Assembly: GCA_021772615.1 (NCBI GenBank)
Contig: JAJFLQ010000157.1
Location: 29,916 to 93,915, forward strand
Direction: 5' to 3'
Source of the DNA: Verrucomicrobiota bacterium
Lineage (GTDB): Bacteria > Verrucomicrobiota > Lentisphaeria > JABSQK01 > JAJFLO01
DNA: 64,000 bases
This document shows positions 44,800 through 54,749 of the stretch, piece after piece (the first letter of the stretch is position 1; each line of letters starts with the position of its first letter). The translations under genes were made by a program, and so were the position numbers. The notes below the pieces were generated by a model. The model did no database searches and was not told the origin of the DNA. It saw only the letters and a program-made list of their open reading frames with translations.

Positions 44800-47700
44800 T
44801 CTTCACCATCATTGCCGGTAACATGTCCCAATGGCAGCGCGCACGGCTGCGAGGACCTACGTGCCATGTTCAGAATCATCCGTCCGAATGCACTCACGCT
44901 GTCGAGTGTTCGGTTTCCTGTCGCAGCGAGCATTAATACGGCGGCCGGCCCATCGATCACCGCGGTCGGTACCGGTGGGCGAAAGCGCCGGTACTGATGC
45001 CTTCCATGGGAGAAATGTGCGACCAGCACATCCCCATAGGGTGCCGTAGCCTGCGCCTGTATGAGCGACGCGGGCTCCGGGCGGAGATCGACCACTACCG
45101 GCGTCATGCTGTCCAGAATGCCGCGGTGATTCACCGGGAGCGTACCAGGTAACGGGAAACGCTGCGCTGTGTCGCGGCCAGCCGTTTTCGCTCCGTTGTG
45201 CGGGACGCCGGTCACGGCGTCGGGATTGAGGTATTGCCCGAATTCGGGGTCGAGGTATCTGGGACCGTCGACGTACAGACGTGCGATCGGATCGTAGCGG
45301 TAGTTCCACAGCCTAACCGATTCATCAAACGCCCTTTCGAGATCTCTGACCGCGCCGAAGAGATCGTATAAATACTCGTGGATGATCGGCCCTGTATCAT
45401 TAAACACGCCGCCAATAGCGCTGTGTCCGTCGTAAATATATAAATACCGGAGTTTGTCAACGGCGATCTCGTAGCGCACGCCGGTACGCGGATCGATCGT
45501 GTACCGGGTTGACGCATCGTTGGCTGCGCCTCCTACCGCCGTCATTAACCATCCGTCGTAGTGCATATGGCGCACGGCGCCGTCGGCGCCGGTCCTCCTG
45601 ATAAGGCGGCCAAGTGGATCATAGGTAAAGGTGACGGCGGAACCGTCGGGATACACGATCTCGACCAGCCGATTTTCGCTGTCGTAGGCATATCGTGTCT
45701 TTTCGCGGTCTGTGACGGACGCGATGAGATTTCCGTTATTGTCATATTCGAAGCTGCGGTAACCCGCTTTCTCCAGTCGGTTAAGGCGGTTGTATTCCAG
45801 ATCGAGACTAATCTCGTTGCGCTGGACGTTTACCGCGCTGCCGGAGGCATCGTAGGCCACCGTCATGGTATCGCCGTCTGCGTATTGTGCGTGCGTCGGG
45901 CGTCCATTTCGATCGTAGGTGCAGGTATCGACACGTCCATTGAGGTCGGCTACGGCCGTAGGCCGACCGGCGGCGTCCCGTGTGTACGAGAACGTCATAA
46001 CCTCCGCAGCCGCAGAGTTCGTGAACGTCGATGTGATCGTGTGCCCAAGCGGATCATGGTGCTGTGTTGCTACACAGTTATTGTCGTATTCAACGCGAGC
46101 CCATCGGTTTACGCCGTCGTAGTGAATTGTGAGTGCCGTGCCGGCGGCGCTGTCAATGCCGATCAGACGGTCGGCGTTGTCGTAATGATAATTTGTGCGG
46201 CCACTGTCGCTGCGCTCGGTGAGCACACGATTGCCGCTGGTATCATACGCATGGCGGTAGCTGCGATTGCCGGGGGTAATTCTTTCCTCTACCAATCGAC
46301 CGAGAAGGTCGTAAGCAAACGTCAGTCGCAACTCGCCGGTCGTAGCCTCGGTGAGTAATCCGGTGGCATCGTAGCTGTATGTCGAGCGTGATTGTCTGGT
46401 TTTCGTCGCGACGAGCTGATTTCGCGCGTCATACTGATAGTAGCTACTGTTGCCATTCGGATCCGTGCGACGAATAACATTTCCACTGTCGTCATACGTG
46501 AACGTGGTGAGATGTCCCATGACGTCGCGCTCATAAGTGAGTCGCCCGGTTTGATCGTAGAAGTATACAGTTTTCCGACCGCGTGCATCTTCGACACCAA
46601 TTATGTTGTCGACTTTATCGTATGTGTATGATGTCTGGCCGCCGGCGTTGCGGACGCTGACCAGTCTGTTTCCATCGTCATATGCGTAGGTAGTCTGGCG
46701 GCCGTACGAATCCCTTGTCGAAGTGACGTTGCCGGCGGCATCGTAGGTGATATTAAGAAATCGCCTGCCGTCGGCTGTTGTCACGGAAACCAGCCGGTTT
46801 TGCGGATCATAAGCTGCTTGCCAGCGGAACCCGCGGGTGTCGACCATGGATATCACGTTTCCCAGCTGATCATAGGTAAAGCGCAGCACGCCGAAGGGGT
46901 ATGCGACCTCGTGGAGATTGCCCGCGCTGTCATAGGACAATGTGGTTGTCACGCCGCTCGGCGAGATGTGTTGAATCATTTGCCCGCGGTCGTTGTAGCG
47001 CATGGACGTCACTGCACGATACGCATCGACGACAGTTGTGAGGTTGCCGAACTGGTCGTAACGATGATCCGTCACCGCACCCGCATTGTCGACTTCGGAC
47101 TGAATCCGCGCCGTTCGCGGGTCGTAAAACGCGGTTGTGTCGGTGCCACCCTGGTCCGTTGTGCCGACACGGTTACCCGCACCGTCGTAGCGGTAACGGA
47201 TTCTCGTGCAATTCGGTAACTCGATAGCTGTGTTGCGGCCCAGAGCGTCGTGCTCGAATGTGGTCTCTTCCAGGTTGGGATCGACGATGCGAATGATACG
47301 ACCGTTAGCATCGTAGTCGTACTGCCATGTTGCGCCGCCGGCATCAAGCATGACAGTTGTCATATCAAAATACGCATAGGATGTGCGGTGGCCGAGCGGA
47401 TTGATGAATTCGCGCAGACGACCATCCTCGGTATATCGCAACGCGACACCAGCGCCGGCGGGGTCCTGCCACATCGTCATGCGATGTCTCGTATCGTACG
47501 CGTAGTGATGCACACCGCCGGCGGCGTCCTGTACCTGTACCAGATTTCCGTCGTCATCATAGGCGTAGGCGACCTTGCGACCGGCGGGTCCCTCTATGGC
47601 AGCAATACGATCCTCATCATTGTAGGAAAAGGTCAGTGAGCGTCCAAACGGGTCGGTAACAACAGACAAGCGGCGCTTGTCGTCATAGGCGAGGGTAATG

Positions 47701-48272
47701 GTATTTCGGTTTCGGTCCACGATAGCGGCGAGCCGTCCATTCTGGCGGTCTTTGGCGTACTCCAACGTCGTGCCGTCGCGTCGTCGTATCGTGAAGGCAC
47801 CATTGCGTTTTTCGGACAACGTTGCGGTGTGCGACGGGTGTGCGTCGTAAACCAGATATTTGACCATCCGAAATCGTGATTGCGTGCCGTCCTCGTCGAT
47901 ATGCATTACCGTGCCGTCGGGGCGCCGAATCAACGGCATGTCGAAGTTGTGCGACCATCCGATACCGAAGCCGCGGTCCTGAGTGCTGTGGCTGTTGTAT
48001 GTCCGGCGAATGCCGAACGGCGCACCAAATAATGTAAACGACAGGTCCGTCGTCTCGTGGTGCCAGTTTCCGTTCGCCACGTGTACGGCGTCGCCGATCA
48101 ATGACGCATCGGCGCCGAGCTGATCGTTGAGATGTACCTCGTGCGGGCCGGGGGCATTTGTGGTTTCAGGTAGTGGCAGTGCGCTTGCGGCGCTGGACGT
48201 ATTCGCGACAACACTCAGAATGCAGGATGCAACGAGTGTCAACTTTGAAATAAATCGGGCGGAGGACGTCAT
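44796..48272 (-). CDS. Secreted RHS/YD-repeat protein
   Basis: The 1158-residue protein has an N-terminal signal peptide (about 1-28), a DUF6531-like entry domain (GDAVHVANGNWHHETTDL, RTYNSHSTQDRGFGIGWSHNF), about 30 YD repeats of roughly 20 residues (pattern YDxxGN), and a degenerate RHS core near residues 960-1035 (YDLFGAVRDL, RYLDPEFGQYLNPD). Such proteins form hollow beta-shells at the cell surface. The C-terminal region after the core (about 1036-1158) is unique and matches no toxin I know. It carries no classic DPxGL cleavage motif. The stop overlaps the GH16 start by four bases, so the two are translationally coupled. It may be a surface carrier rather than a polymorphic toxin. Confidence 0.88.
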   Translation of the reverse strand: MTSSARFISKLTLVASCILSVVANTSSAASALPLPETTNAPGPHEVHLNDQLGADASLIGDAVHVANGNWHHETTDLSFTLFGAPFGIRRTYNSHSTQDRGFGIGWSHNFDMPLIRRPDGTVMHIDEDGTQSRFRMVKYLVYDAHPSHTATLSEKRNGAFTIRRRDGTTLEYAKDRQNGRLAAIVDRNRNTITLAYDDKRRLSVVTDPFGRSLTFSYNDEDRIAAIEGPAGRKVAYAYDDDGNLVQVQDAAGGVHHYAYDTRHRMTMWQDPAGAGVALRYTEDGRLREFINPLGHRTSYAYFDMTTVMLDAGGATWQYDYDANGRIIRIVDPNLEETTFEHDALGRNTAIELPNCTRIRYRYDGAGNRVGTTDQGGTDTTAFYDPRTARIQSEVDNAGAVTDHRYDQFGNLTTVVDAYRAVTSMRYNDRGQMIQHISPSGVTTTLSYDSAGNLHEVAYPFGVLRFTYDQLGNVISMVDTRGFRWQAAYDPQNRLVSVTTADGRRFLNITYDAAGNVTSTRDSYGRQTTYAYDDGNRLVSVRNAGGQTSYTYDKVDNIIGVEDARGRKTVYFYDQTGRLTYERDVMGHLTTFTYDDSGNVIRRTDPNGNSSYYQYDARNQLVATKTRQSRSTYSYDATGLLTEATTGELRLTFAYDLLGRLVEERITPGNRSYRHAYDTSGNRVLTERSDSGRTNYHYDNADRLIGIDSAAGTALTIHYDGVNRWARVEYDNNCVATQHHDPLGHTITSTFTNSAAAEVMTFSYTRDAAGRPTAVADLNGRVDTCTYDRNGRPTHAQYADGDTMTVAYDASGSAVNVQRNEISLDLEYNRLNRLEKAGYRSFEYDNNGNLIASVTDREKTRYAYDSENRLVEIVYPDGSAVTFTYDPLGRLIRRTGADGAVRHMHYDGWLMTAVGGAANDASTRYTIDPRTGVRYEIAVDKLRYLYIYDGHSAIGGVFNDTGPIIHEYLYDLFGAVRDLERAFDESVRLWNYRYDPIARLYVDGPRYLDPEFGQYLNPDAVTGVPHNGAKTAGRDTAQRFPLPGTLPVNHRGILDSMTPVVVDLRPEPASLIQAQATAPYGDVLVAHFSHGRHQYRRFRPPVPTAVIDGPAAVLMLAATGNRTLDSVSAFGRMILNMARRSSQPCALPLGHVTGNDGEE

Positions 48273-48392
48273 GGGCGCGAATGGAAAATTGGTTACCTAA
48301 GCGTAGGACAATATTAACGGACGGTCGTGGATTTACCATCGCTTAAACGGTGAATTTTCGGACGGCGCGCCAGGCGGAATCGGGCGTGACCG

Positions 48393-51300
48393 TTATTGAC
48401 GGGTGAGATGGCGCGGCATGCTGCGAATTCCAATGCACACGAGCAGGATGCCCAACAGGATGATGCCCCATTGCGACAAGGTGGGTATGGTGTGCACCGA
48501 GCTGCCAATCGCATTGACCGAGTCAAAGTTCACATACGTGATACTTCCGAAGTCGCCCGTGATTGAGCCGGTCGTGGGATTGTGGAACACGGTCGCGCCG
48601 AATGTGTGGAAGGTGAGCGTATTCACACCGTCGCCGCCGTCGATCAATAGCGGCACAGTTGATTCCAAAGACGTTGTGCCAAGCACGACGTGATCATCGC
48701 CAGCTCCGCCATTAATAGTGATACTGTCGGTCGGCTCGATAAAATCCGTGGTTTCGCTGGAGCCATGACTGGAGATGCGGCTACGCCCGTTATCCGGGAC
48801 GCCGTCGTTTGTGAGCCTGATTTCGTCTGCTGCAGCACCAAATTGGAATAGTCTGAAACCGCTCATCACGGTGTCTGTGATTGGCTCGAGACCGGTGTAC
48901 GAAATGAGCCTGCCGTCGACGCGAATCGATCCATCGTTGGCATTGGCAAAGATGTGAACGATCTCGGCGGCAGTGCCGCCTGAAAGTAGCAGGGAGTCAA
49001 TGCGTCCCGGGCCCGACAGGGCGTCGAATACCATACCGCCCGGCGGCAGCGGATTTCCGCCGGAAAAGTCGATTATTAACGTGTCGCTGTCACTGGATCC
49101 CGTGATGATCAGTGTATGCAACTCCGTGAGGCGTCGGGAAAACAGCACGGTTCCGGAGCCGCCGTTGCGGACTGCAATGACACCGTCCGTAAGTGAAAGC
49201 ACAAAGTTGTCGCCGGTTCCGTCGTCGCCGAACGCGCCGGAATCGATTGACGACGACTCCTGAGGCGTCGCACCAGCCACAAACGCCGTGTTATCGAGAA
49301 TCGTAACAGCTGATTCATGGATCTCGGGCGCGGTCAGGTCCGCGGCGCCCTTTGGAACCTGGTACGGCGGCGCGGAGACCGGCCATTGACCGTCGTTAAA
49401 CGAATAGAATGCCAGCAGATCCACGGCATTTGCGGCGGGCCGGGCAGAAAGCAGAGACAGAATCGTCTCTGGCGGCAGCGCCAGATTCCAGAATTGCAGG
49501 TCGTCGATGAAACCGGTGAAGTCCGCGCCGATGACAATGGCAGCGCCTTCGTCGATCACCGGAACCTCGTCGATGGCGACTTCGCCGATCACCGTTGTCG
49601 ATGCTACTGCAGCGCCGTCCAAGTAAAATGCGGCCTGTGCCACCGCGGGATCGAGAGAAAATGCGATATGCGACCAGTGCTCGAAAGCGATTTGATCCAT
49701 GGTTTCCAGGGCAACCGGATCTCCGCCGATCTCCGTATACGCGACACGGAGCGCGCCGTTATCTGTAACTGAAAGGCGGATGTTATCGCCTTTCTCCAGC
49801 AAGACGCCCGCTTCCACCGGAAAAACCCACAACGCGACGGTGTAGTTTTCGAGGTCGAATCTTTCGAGCGGTGCAATGGTCGCTGTGTCTGCCGGGCCGG
49901 GAAGGGATAGCATCTGAAATTTTAGTGGATCAAACGGCCAGCGTGGATCCGAGCCGGAATCGATCTCAGCGGCATCCGCCACGCCATCGTCGTCGCTGTC
50001 TATACTGAGCGGATTGAGTTCGGACGCGATCTCGAATCCATCCCCAAGCGTGTCGCCGTCGGTGTCAAATCGACGAAAATCCGTTTCGTCGCCGGTATCC
50101 GACACGTTGTCGGCGCCGAGAAACTCGGCGAAATTAGAGATCCCATCCTCGTCCAGATCCGCATCGGCGTCAGCAGGATCTTTGGCATTCAGTTCGGGCG
50201 CGTCGAGTTCAAATCGGTCGCCGAATCCGTCGCCATCCGAATCTGCGGAAAATGGATCCAGCGCATCGTCCATAAGTTCTGCCGCGTTCTGCTCGGCAAC
50301 TCCGTCTGCGTTGATATCTACCAGCGGCGCCAGACCGTTCTCGCCAAGGAACTCCGTGAGGTTGTCCACGTTGTCGCCATCGGGGTCCTGCATGGCGTCA
50401 TCGACCAGCGGATCGAGACCGTGTATCCGCTCGTAGCCGTCGGCGATCTGGTCGCCGTCCGAATCAAAGTGCAACAATTGCGTGCCACTCTGGAACTCCT
50501 GAAGATTGGACACGCCGTCGTTGTCAAGATCCAGGTTGGCGTCCAGAGGGTTATTGGCGGCGAGACCGGGTGTGGCCAACTCGACGTTATCCGGGATTCC
50601 GTCTCCATCTGTATCCGCTGCGCCCGGGTTCAACGCGTCGCCACCGTCTCCGGCTGGATTGGGTATGGCGATGCCGGGAGTATCACCATCAACGAGTGGT
50701 GCGAGGCCGTCATCGCCAAGATATTCGGCGACGTTGACAACGCCGTCTTTATCCGGATCACTCGTCGAGTCGTCACCAAACAGATTCACTGGGTCAAGGA
50801 TGCGCCCGACTTCGTATCCATCGTCGATCCCGTCATCGTCGGTATCCCAGTCGAACAATGATGTGCCGTTTCTGAATTCCTCGAGATTGTTCAGGCCATC
50901 GTTATCGAAGTCGAGCAGCGCGTCGGCTGCAACACTGCCGTTGAGACCTTCGGTCGCTCGCTCGAATGCGTCGGGAATACCGTCGCCGTCGGAGTCACCG
51001 GATTTTGGATCGGTCGCATCGCCGGCGTCGCCGAGAGGATTCGGCTCTGCAATATTGTCCATATCGGGATCCGACAACGGCGCTTTGCCGTCTTTGCCCA
51101 GATATTCCTGAATATTTGTGATAGTGTCACCGTCCGGATCGCGAACAGAGTCGTCGCCGCCTCCATTGAGCGCGTCAAGGCCGTGTACGACCTCGTAACC
51201 GTCGTCAATTCCGTCGCCGTCACTGTCCCAGTGATCGGGTCTGGTAGCGTCTGCCGTATCACCCGCAGTCGCCTTTGCGGTGCGGGATCCGGAGCCGTCA

Positions 51301-54300
51301 TCGGATTTCGGGGGAAACGCATCGGCGCCTCGATACTCCGTAATATTGGTGAGCGCATCGTTGTCGAGGTCATTGGATGCATCGTCATGCAAAGGGTTGA
51401 GACCGAATGCGACCTCGAAGCCATCGTCAATGGTGTCGTCATCGCTGTCCCAATTCCGCGGCGCGGTCGCGTCGTTGGTGTCCGCTGCGTTGGTCGCAGC
51501 TGTCATCGTGGCGGTGCCGTCGCCAATGAGTGGCGGCTGAAGGTCGGCTCCGACGTATTCGTCCAGGTTCGTCAGGTCATCCTGGTCGGGATCTGACGTG
51601 CTGTCGTTGAGCTGCGGGTTGAGGCCGGAGCGGAGTTCGTAGCCGTCATCCATGCCGTCGCCATCCGTGTCGAAGCGGTCTGGCCTGGTTGCATCGCCGG
51701 CGTCGCGTCGGTTCGGTTTGGCAATCGATCGACCGGTGAGATCATCCAGTAGCGGCGGCTGCGCATCGGCGCCGCGATATTCACTGAGATTGTTCAGATT
51801 ATCGTTGTCCCGGTCTGCCGCAGCGTCGTTAACGGTGGGGTCTAGGCCGTTTGTGGTTTCGAAGTTGTCGTCGATCTGGTCGCCGTCCGTGTCCCAGTGA
51901 AACGGATTCGTGCCTGCGTTTTCCTCCATGGCGTGCGACAGCCCGTCGCGGTCCGGATCCGCAGTCGGATCACTGGGAAGCCATGCCTCGATAAGGCCCA
52001 TGCGCAGATAGGTAAACTCGAACAAATCGCCGAGGAGGTCGGCGTCGCTATCCGGCTGTGTCGGATCTAGGGTATCCGCAGCCAGTCCGGCTTCGGCGAC
52101 ACCGTCCGAGTTGGTGTCCTGCAACGGACCGACACCGTCATTGCCACGGTATTCGAGGAGATTGGAAAGGCCGTCGTTATCGCTGTCAAGGTGTCCATCT
52201 GCCAGTCCGGGATCGAAACCGTGCTCGATCTCAAAGTGGTCGCCCATGCCGTCCGCGTCCGTATCCCAATTGCGAGCGTTGGCGCCGCTGAGGAACTCCG
52301 TGAGATTGTTGACGCCGTCATGATCCGGGTCGCCGACAGCGTCACCGTCTGCAAGCGGGTTGAGACCATGTCTGACTTCATAACCGTCGGGAATGGTATC
52401 GGCGTCTGAATCGGGATCGAAAGGGTCGGTGCCGGCCGTCTCTTCTGCATTGTTACCAAGCCCATCCGCATCCGGGTCCGCTGTGGCGCTGTCCGGTATT
52501 GCAGGATCGAGTACACCGAGGCTGTGGTGTGCAAATTCGAACCCGTCCCCGAGTCCGTCGCCGTCGGAGTCCGGGTTTCTGGGATCGAGGGCGTCCAGTG
52601 AAGCCGTCAACTCCGCGACACCATCCGCAGGATCATCGTCTTTGAGCGGTGGTACGCCGTCGATCCCGAGATATTCCTGTATCGCAGTAAGCCCATCGCT
52701 GTCGCTGTCGAGTGTCGTGTCGTCTCCGGAGATGTTGAGCGGGTCGAGCTGGTGGTGGACCTCGAAGGCATCATCCATACCATCGCCGTCGGTATCAAAC
52801 GAGAAGGGATCCGTTCCGTGCGTTTCTTCTGCGGCATTGTCGAGTCCGTCGCGATCGGGATCTTCTGTATCGTCGGTAATGGCGTTCGAGTCCGAATCCG
52901 CAACGTTGGCCTCCAAAACACCACTAATAAAATGTATGAACTCGAAGCCGTCGCTGAGGCCGTCGTCGTCGGTGTCCGGGTTGGTGGGATCGAGCGTGTC
53001 GCCGGTGACATTGATTTCGGCCACACCGTCCACTGGCGCCAGATCGGATTTAGGGCTGATGCCGTCGTTGCCAATGTACTCAAGAAGATTACTCAGGCCG
53101 TCGTTGTCGTTGTCGAACTCGGCGTCGTTGCGACGGATATTGAGGAAATCCAGACCGTGGTCGCGCTCGAAGCCGTCGTCCATGCCATCGCCGTCACTGT
53201 CCCAGGTTGCCGGCGAGGTGCCGATCAGGAATTCATCGGCGTTGGTGATGCCGTCGTTGTCGAAATCGTCGTCTGCAGCATGGCTCAGGTCGGAAAAAAA
53301 CGCTGTTTCATACCCATCGGGCAGGAGATCGCTGTCGCTGTCAACGGCGGAATTATACACCGTCGCGTTCCGTTCCTGCTCGGCGATTATCGGTGTGCCG
53401 ATACCGGCAACGCGGAATCCTATGGCGCCGGAATTGGTGGTCGCCGGCACATTGAGACGTGCTGCAGACCGGCATTCCAGTGCGTCCGCCTTCCAACTGC
53501 CGCCGCGGACTGCACGGTGGCTGCCGTTGAGGGGGCCAACGGGATCCGTAATCGCACCGGTCCCATAGGCGCGTGTACCGTCGAGGCACCATTCCAGGAC
53601 ATTGCCGTGCATATCATGAAGGCCGAATGCATTCGGCGTCTTGAGGCCCGCGATATGCGTAAGACTGTCGCTGTTGCCGGCAAACCACCCGACAAGCGCG
53701 AGGTTTTTATCGCGACTCGCCGCGTCCGCGTCGAGTCCGTTATGATAGGCTGTGCCGGCACCTGCGCGGCACGCGAATTCCCACTGCGCCTCGGTCGGAA
53801 GCATGTAACTGCCCTGGCCGAGGCTGTTGAGCACATTGATAAACTGCGATGCGCCGAACCAATCCACAGTCTGAAATATCGGAGCGAATATACTGTTGTC
53901 GTGGTAGCCTTCTACCGGCCGGTCGCAAGTACCCCAATGGAAGCTGGGGTTGCAGAGATTGGGCGAATCGAGGTCGCTCGTGCCTGTCGTGCAATCTGTC
54001 GGGCAGATACCCCCGAACCCCATAAGCGCCAGCCATTGAGCCTGCGTGACTTCGTATTTGCCGAGATAGAACGTCGTCGAGATGGTTACCGGCTGCGGCG
54101 CGGCGCCTTCGTCGGGTCGCCGACCTGGCTCAACCGTAGGCGAGCCCATCGTAAATGTTCCGGCAGGCACCTTTCGCAGCACCAGCGGAACGTTGCCCGG
54201 CAACAGCACCGTGAGATTGCCGTCGTCGGCGCGCAACCGCAGGCGAATACTGCGTTCTGACGCACCCGCGAAGTCGATTGTTGCTGCGAACAGCCATGCG

Positions 54301-54605
54301 ATCTGTCGTCCTGCCCCGGGCTCGACACCAGCGCCCAGATCTCCGGACACATTGATGTCGTGGGAGGGTATGCTGATCCAATTGGCGCCGTTATCAAGGG
54401 AATGCTCCAGCGTAATGTCGCATGGATCTTCAGCGGCCAGATCGTAATGAATCTGGAGGTCGCCGTCGGCTCTATGCACGGCGGTCAAATTGCTCACGAC
54501 AGGCGGGATCGGCGCCTCAATTGCCATCGAATGAAAGCCGATCATACACCACAGGAAGAGGTATACGGTCGCTCGACAGAAGGTGTGACGATGACTACAT
54601 TTCAT
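48393..54605 (-). CDS. Giant surface protein: FGE-sulfatase domain, ~37 TSP3 repeats, LamG, IPTL-CTERM
   Basis: Exported protein of about 2070 residues from ATG 54605; a start at 54683 would add 26 Cys/Arg-rich residues before the signal peptide. Order: signal peptide (1-27), a beta-sandwich (about 30-120), a formylglycine-generating-enzyme-like domain (about 130-410; GTFTMGS, KYEVTQAQWLALM, LPTEAQWEFACRAG, RAVRGGSW), about 37 aspartate-rich thrombospondin type 3 repeats (about 420-1545), a LamG/concanavalin-like domain (about 1560-1730), a beta-rich region with GGAGDD and GGDGVN turns, and a C-terminal IPTL-CTERM signal (IPTLSQWGIILLGILL followed by a basic tail). IPTL-CTERM tails are regarded as sorting signals. 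Substrate and partners are unknown. Confidence 0.9.
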   Translation of the reverse strand: MKCSHRHTFCRATVYLFLWCMIGFHSMAIEAPIPPVVSNLTAVHRADGDLQIHYDLAAEDPCDITLEHSLDNGANWISIPSHDINVSGDLGAGVEPGAGRQIAWLFAATIDFAGASERSIRLRLRADDGNLTVLLPGNVPLVLRKVPAGTFTMGSPTVEPGRRPDEGAAPQPVTISTTFYLGKYEVTQAQWLALMGFGGICPTDCTTGTSDLDSPNLCNPSFHWGTCDRPVEGYHDNSIFAPIFQTVDWFGASQFINVLNSLGQGSYMLPTEAQWEFACRAGAGTAYHNGLDADAASRDKNLALVGWFAGNSDSLTHIAGLKTPNAFGLHDMHGNVLEWCLDGTRAYGTGAITDPVGPLNGSHRAVRGGSWKADALECRSAARLNVPATTNSGAIGFRVAGIGTPIIAEQERNATVYNSAVDSDSDLLPDGYETAFFSDLSHAADDDFDNDGITNADEFLIGTSPATWDSDGDGMDDGFERDHGLDFLNIRRNDAEFDNDNDGLSNLLEYIGNDGISPKSDLAPVDGVAEINVTGDTLDPTNPDTDDDGLSDGFEFIHFISGVLEANVADSDSNAITDDTEDPDRDGLDNAAEETHGTDPFSFDTDGDGMDDAFEVHHQLDPLNISGDDTTLDSDSDGLTAIQEYLGIDGVPPLKDDDPADGVAELTASLDALDPRNPDSDGDGLGDGFEFAHHSLGVLDPAIPDSATADPDADGLGNNAEETAGTDPFDPDSDADTIPDGYEVRHGLNPLADGDAVGDPDHDGVNNLTEFLSGANARNWDTDADGMGDHFEIEHGFDPGLADGHLDSDNDGLSNLLEYRGNDGVGPLQDTNSDGVAEAGLAADTLDPTQPDSDADLLGDLFEFTYLRMGLIEAWLPSDPTADPDRDGLSHAMEENAGTNPFHWDTDGDQIDDNFETTNGLDPTVNDAAADRDNDNLNNLSEYRGADAQPPLLDDLTGRSIAKPNRRDAGDATRPDRFDTDGDGMDDGYELRSGLNPQLNDSTSDPDQDDLTNLDEYVGADLQPPLIGDGTATMTAATNAADTNDATAPRNWDSDDDTIDDGFEVAFGLNPLHDDASNDLDNDALTNITEYRGADAFPPKSDDGSGSRTAKATAGDTADATRPDHWDSDGDGIDDGYEVVHGLDALNGGGDDSVRDPDGDTITNIQEYLGKDGKAPLSDPDMDNIAEPNPLGDAGDATDPKSGDSDGDGIPDAFERATEGLNGSVAADALLDFDNDGLNNLEEFRNGTSLFDWDTDDDGIDDGYEVGRILDPVNLFGDDSTSDPDKDGVVNVAEYLGDDGLAPLVDGDTPGIAIPNPAGDGGDALNPGAADTDGDGIPDNVELATPGLAANNPLDANLDLDNDGVSNLQEFQSGTQLLHFDSDGDQIADGYERIHGLDPLVDDAMQDPDGDNVDNLTEFLGENGLAPLVDINADGVAEQNAAELMDDALDPFSADSDGDGFGDRFELDAPELNAKDPADADADLDEDGISNFAEFLGADNVSDTGDETDFRRFDTDGDTLGDGFEIASELNPLSIDSDDDGVADAAEIDSGSDPRWPFDPLKFQMLSLPGPADTATIAPLERFDLENYTVALWVFPVEAGVLLEKGDNIRLSVTDNGALRVAYTEIGGDPVALETMDQIAFEHWSHIAFSLDPAVAQAAFYLDGAAVASTTVIGEVAIDEVPVIDEGAAIVIGADFTGFIDDLQFWNLALPPETILSLLSARPAANAVDLLAFYSFNDGQWPVSAPPYQVPKGAADLTAPEIHESAVTILDNTAFVAGATPQESSSIDSGAFGDDGTGDNFVLSLTDGVIAVRNGGSGTVLFSRRLTELHTLIITGSSDSDTLIIDFSGGNPLPPGGMVFDALSGPGRIDSLLLSGGTAAEIVHIFANANDGSIRVDGRLISYTGLEPITDTVMSGFRLFQFGAAADEIRLTNDGVPDNGRSRISSHGSSETTDFIEPTDSITINGGAGDDHVVLGTTSLESTVPLLIDGGDGVNTLTFHTFGATVFHNPTTGSITGDFGSITYVNFDSVNAIGSSVHTIPTLSQWGIILLGILLVCIGIRSMPRHLTRQ
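49970..53345 (-). repeat. Tandem thrombospondin type 3-like calcium-binding repeats
   Basis: About 37 coding copies of D-x-D-x-D-G-x-x-D/N. They alternate between two forms: one reading DGYE or DGFE after the loop, the other NLxEY or NLxEF. The pair spans about 50-60 residues, so the array is built of two-repeat units. The DNA is correspondingly repetitive (many CCGTCGCCGTC-like runs on the plus strand). The array probably forms a long, calcium-stiffened stalk. Confidence 0.88.
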
Positions 54606-54749
54606 GATAGTAGGGGTGGGTGTGCAACGTGTGCATGACGGTGCCGATGCGGTGCAACTACGCGTTGCTAACCGGCATGCCAATGCCGGTTACAGTCGCT
54701 GGCTGGCGTTTGAAATTGGTTGACGCTATGCGACGCCTAAGAAAGGGCG

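Noticed and set aside
44796..45170. RHS C-terminal tail as a polymorphic toxin
   Set aside because: No known toxin motif, no clear cleavage motif and no candidate immunity gene; the next gene is a glycosidase.
49970..53345. Repetitive DNA that could be mistaken for a CRISPR or minisatellite
   Set aside because: The period follows codons for aspartate-rich repeats in one long reading frame; repeats are degenerate at DNA level with no spacer structure.
52752..54260. 502-residue plus-strand frame
   Set aside because: It is antisense to the FGE and TSP3 coding region; the repeat bias of the minus-strand gene keeps this frame open.
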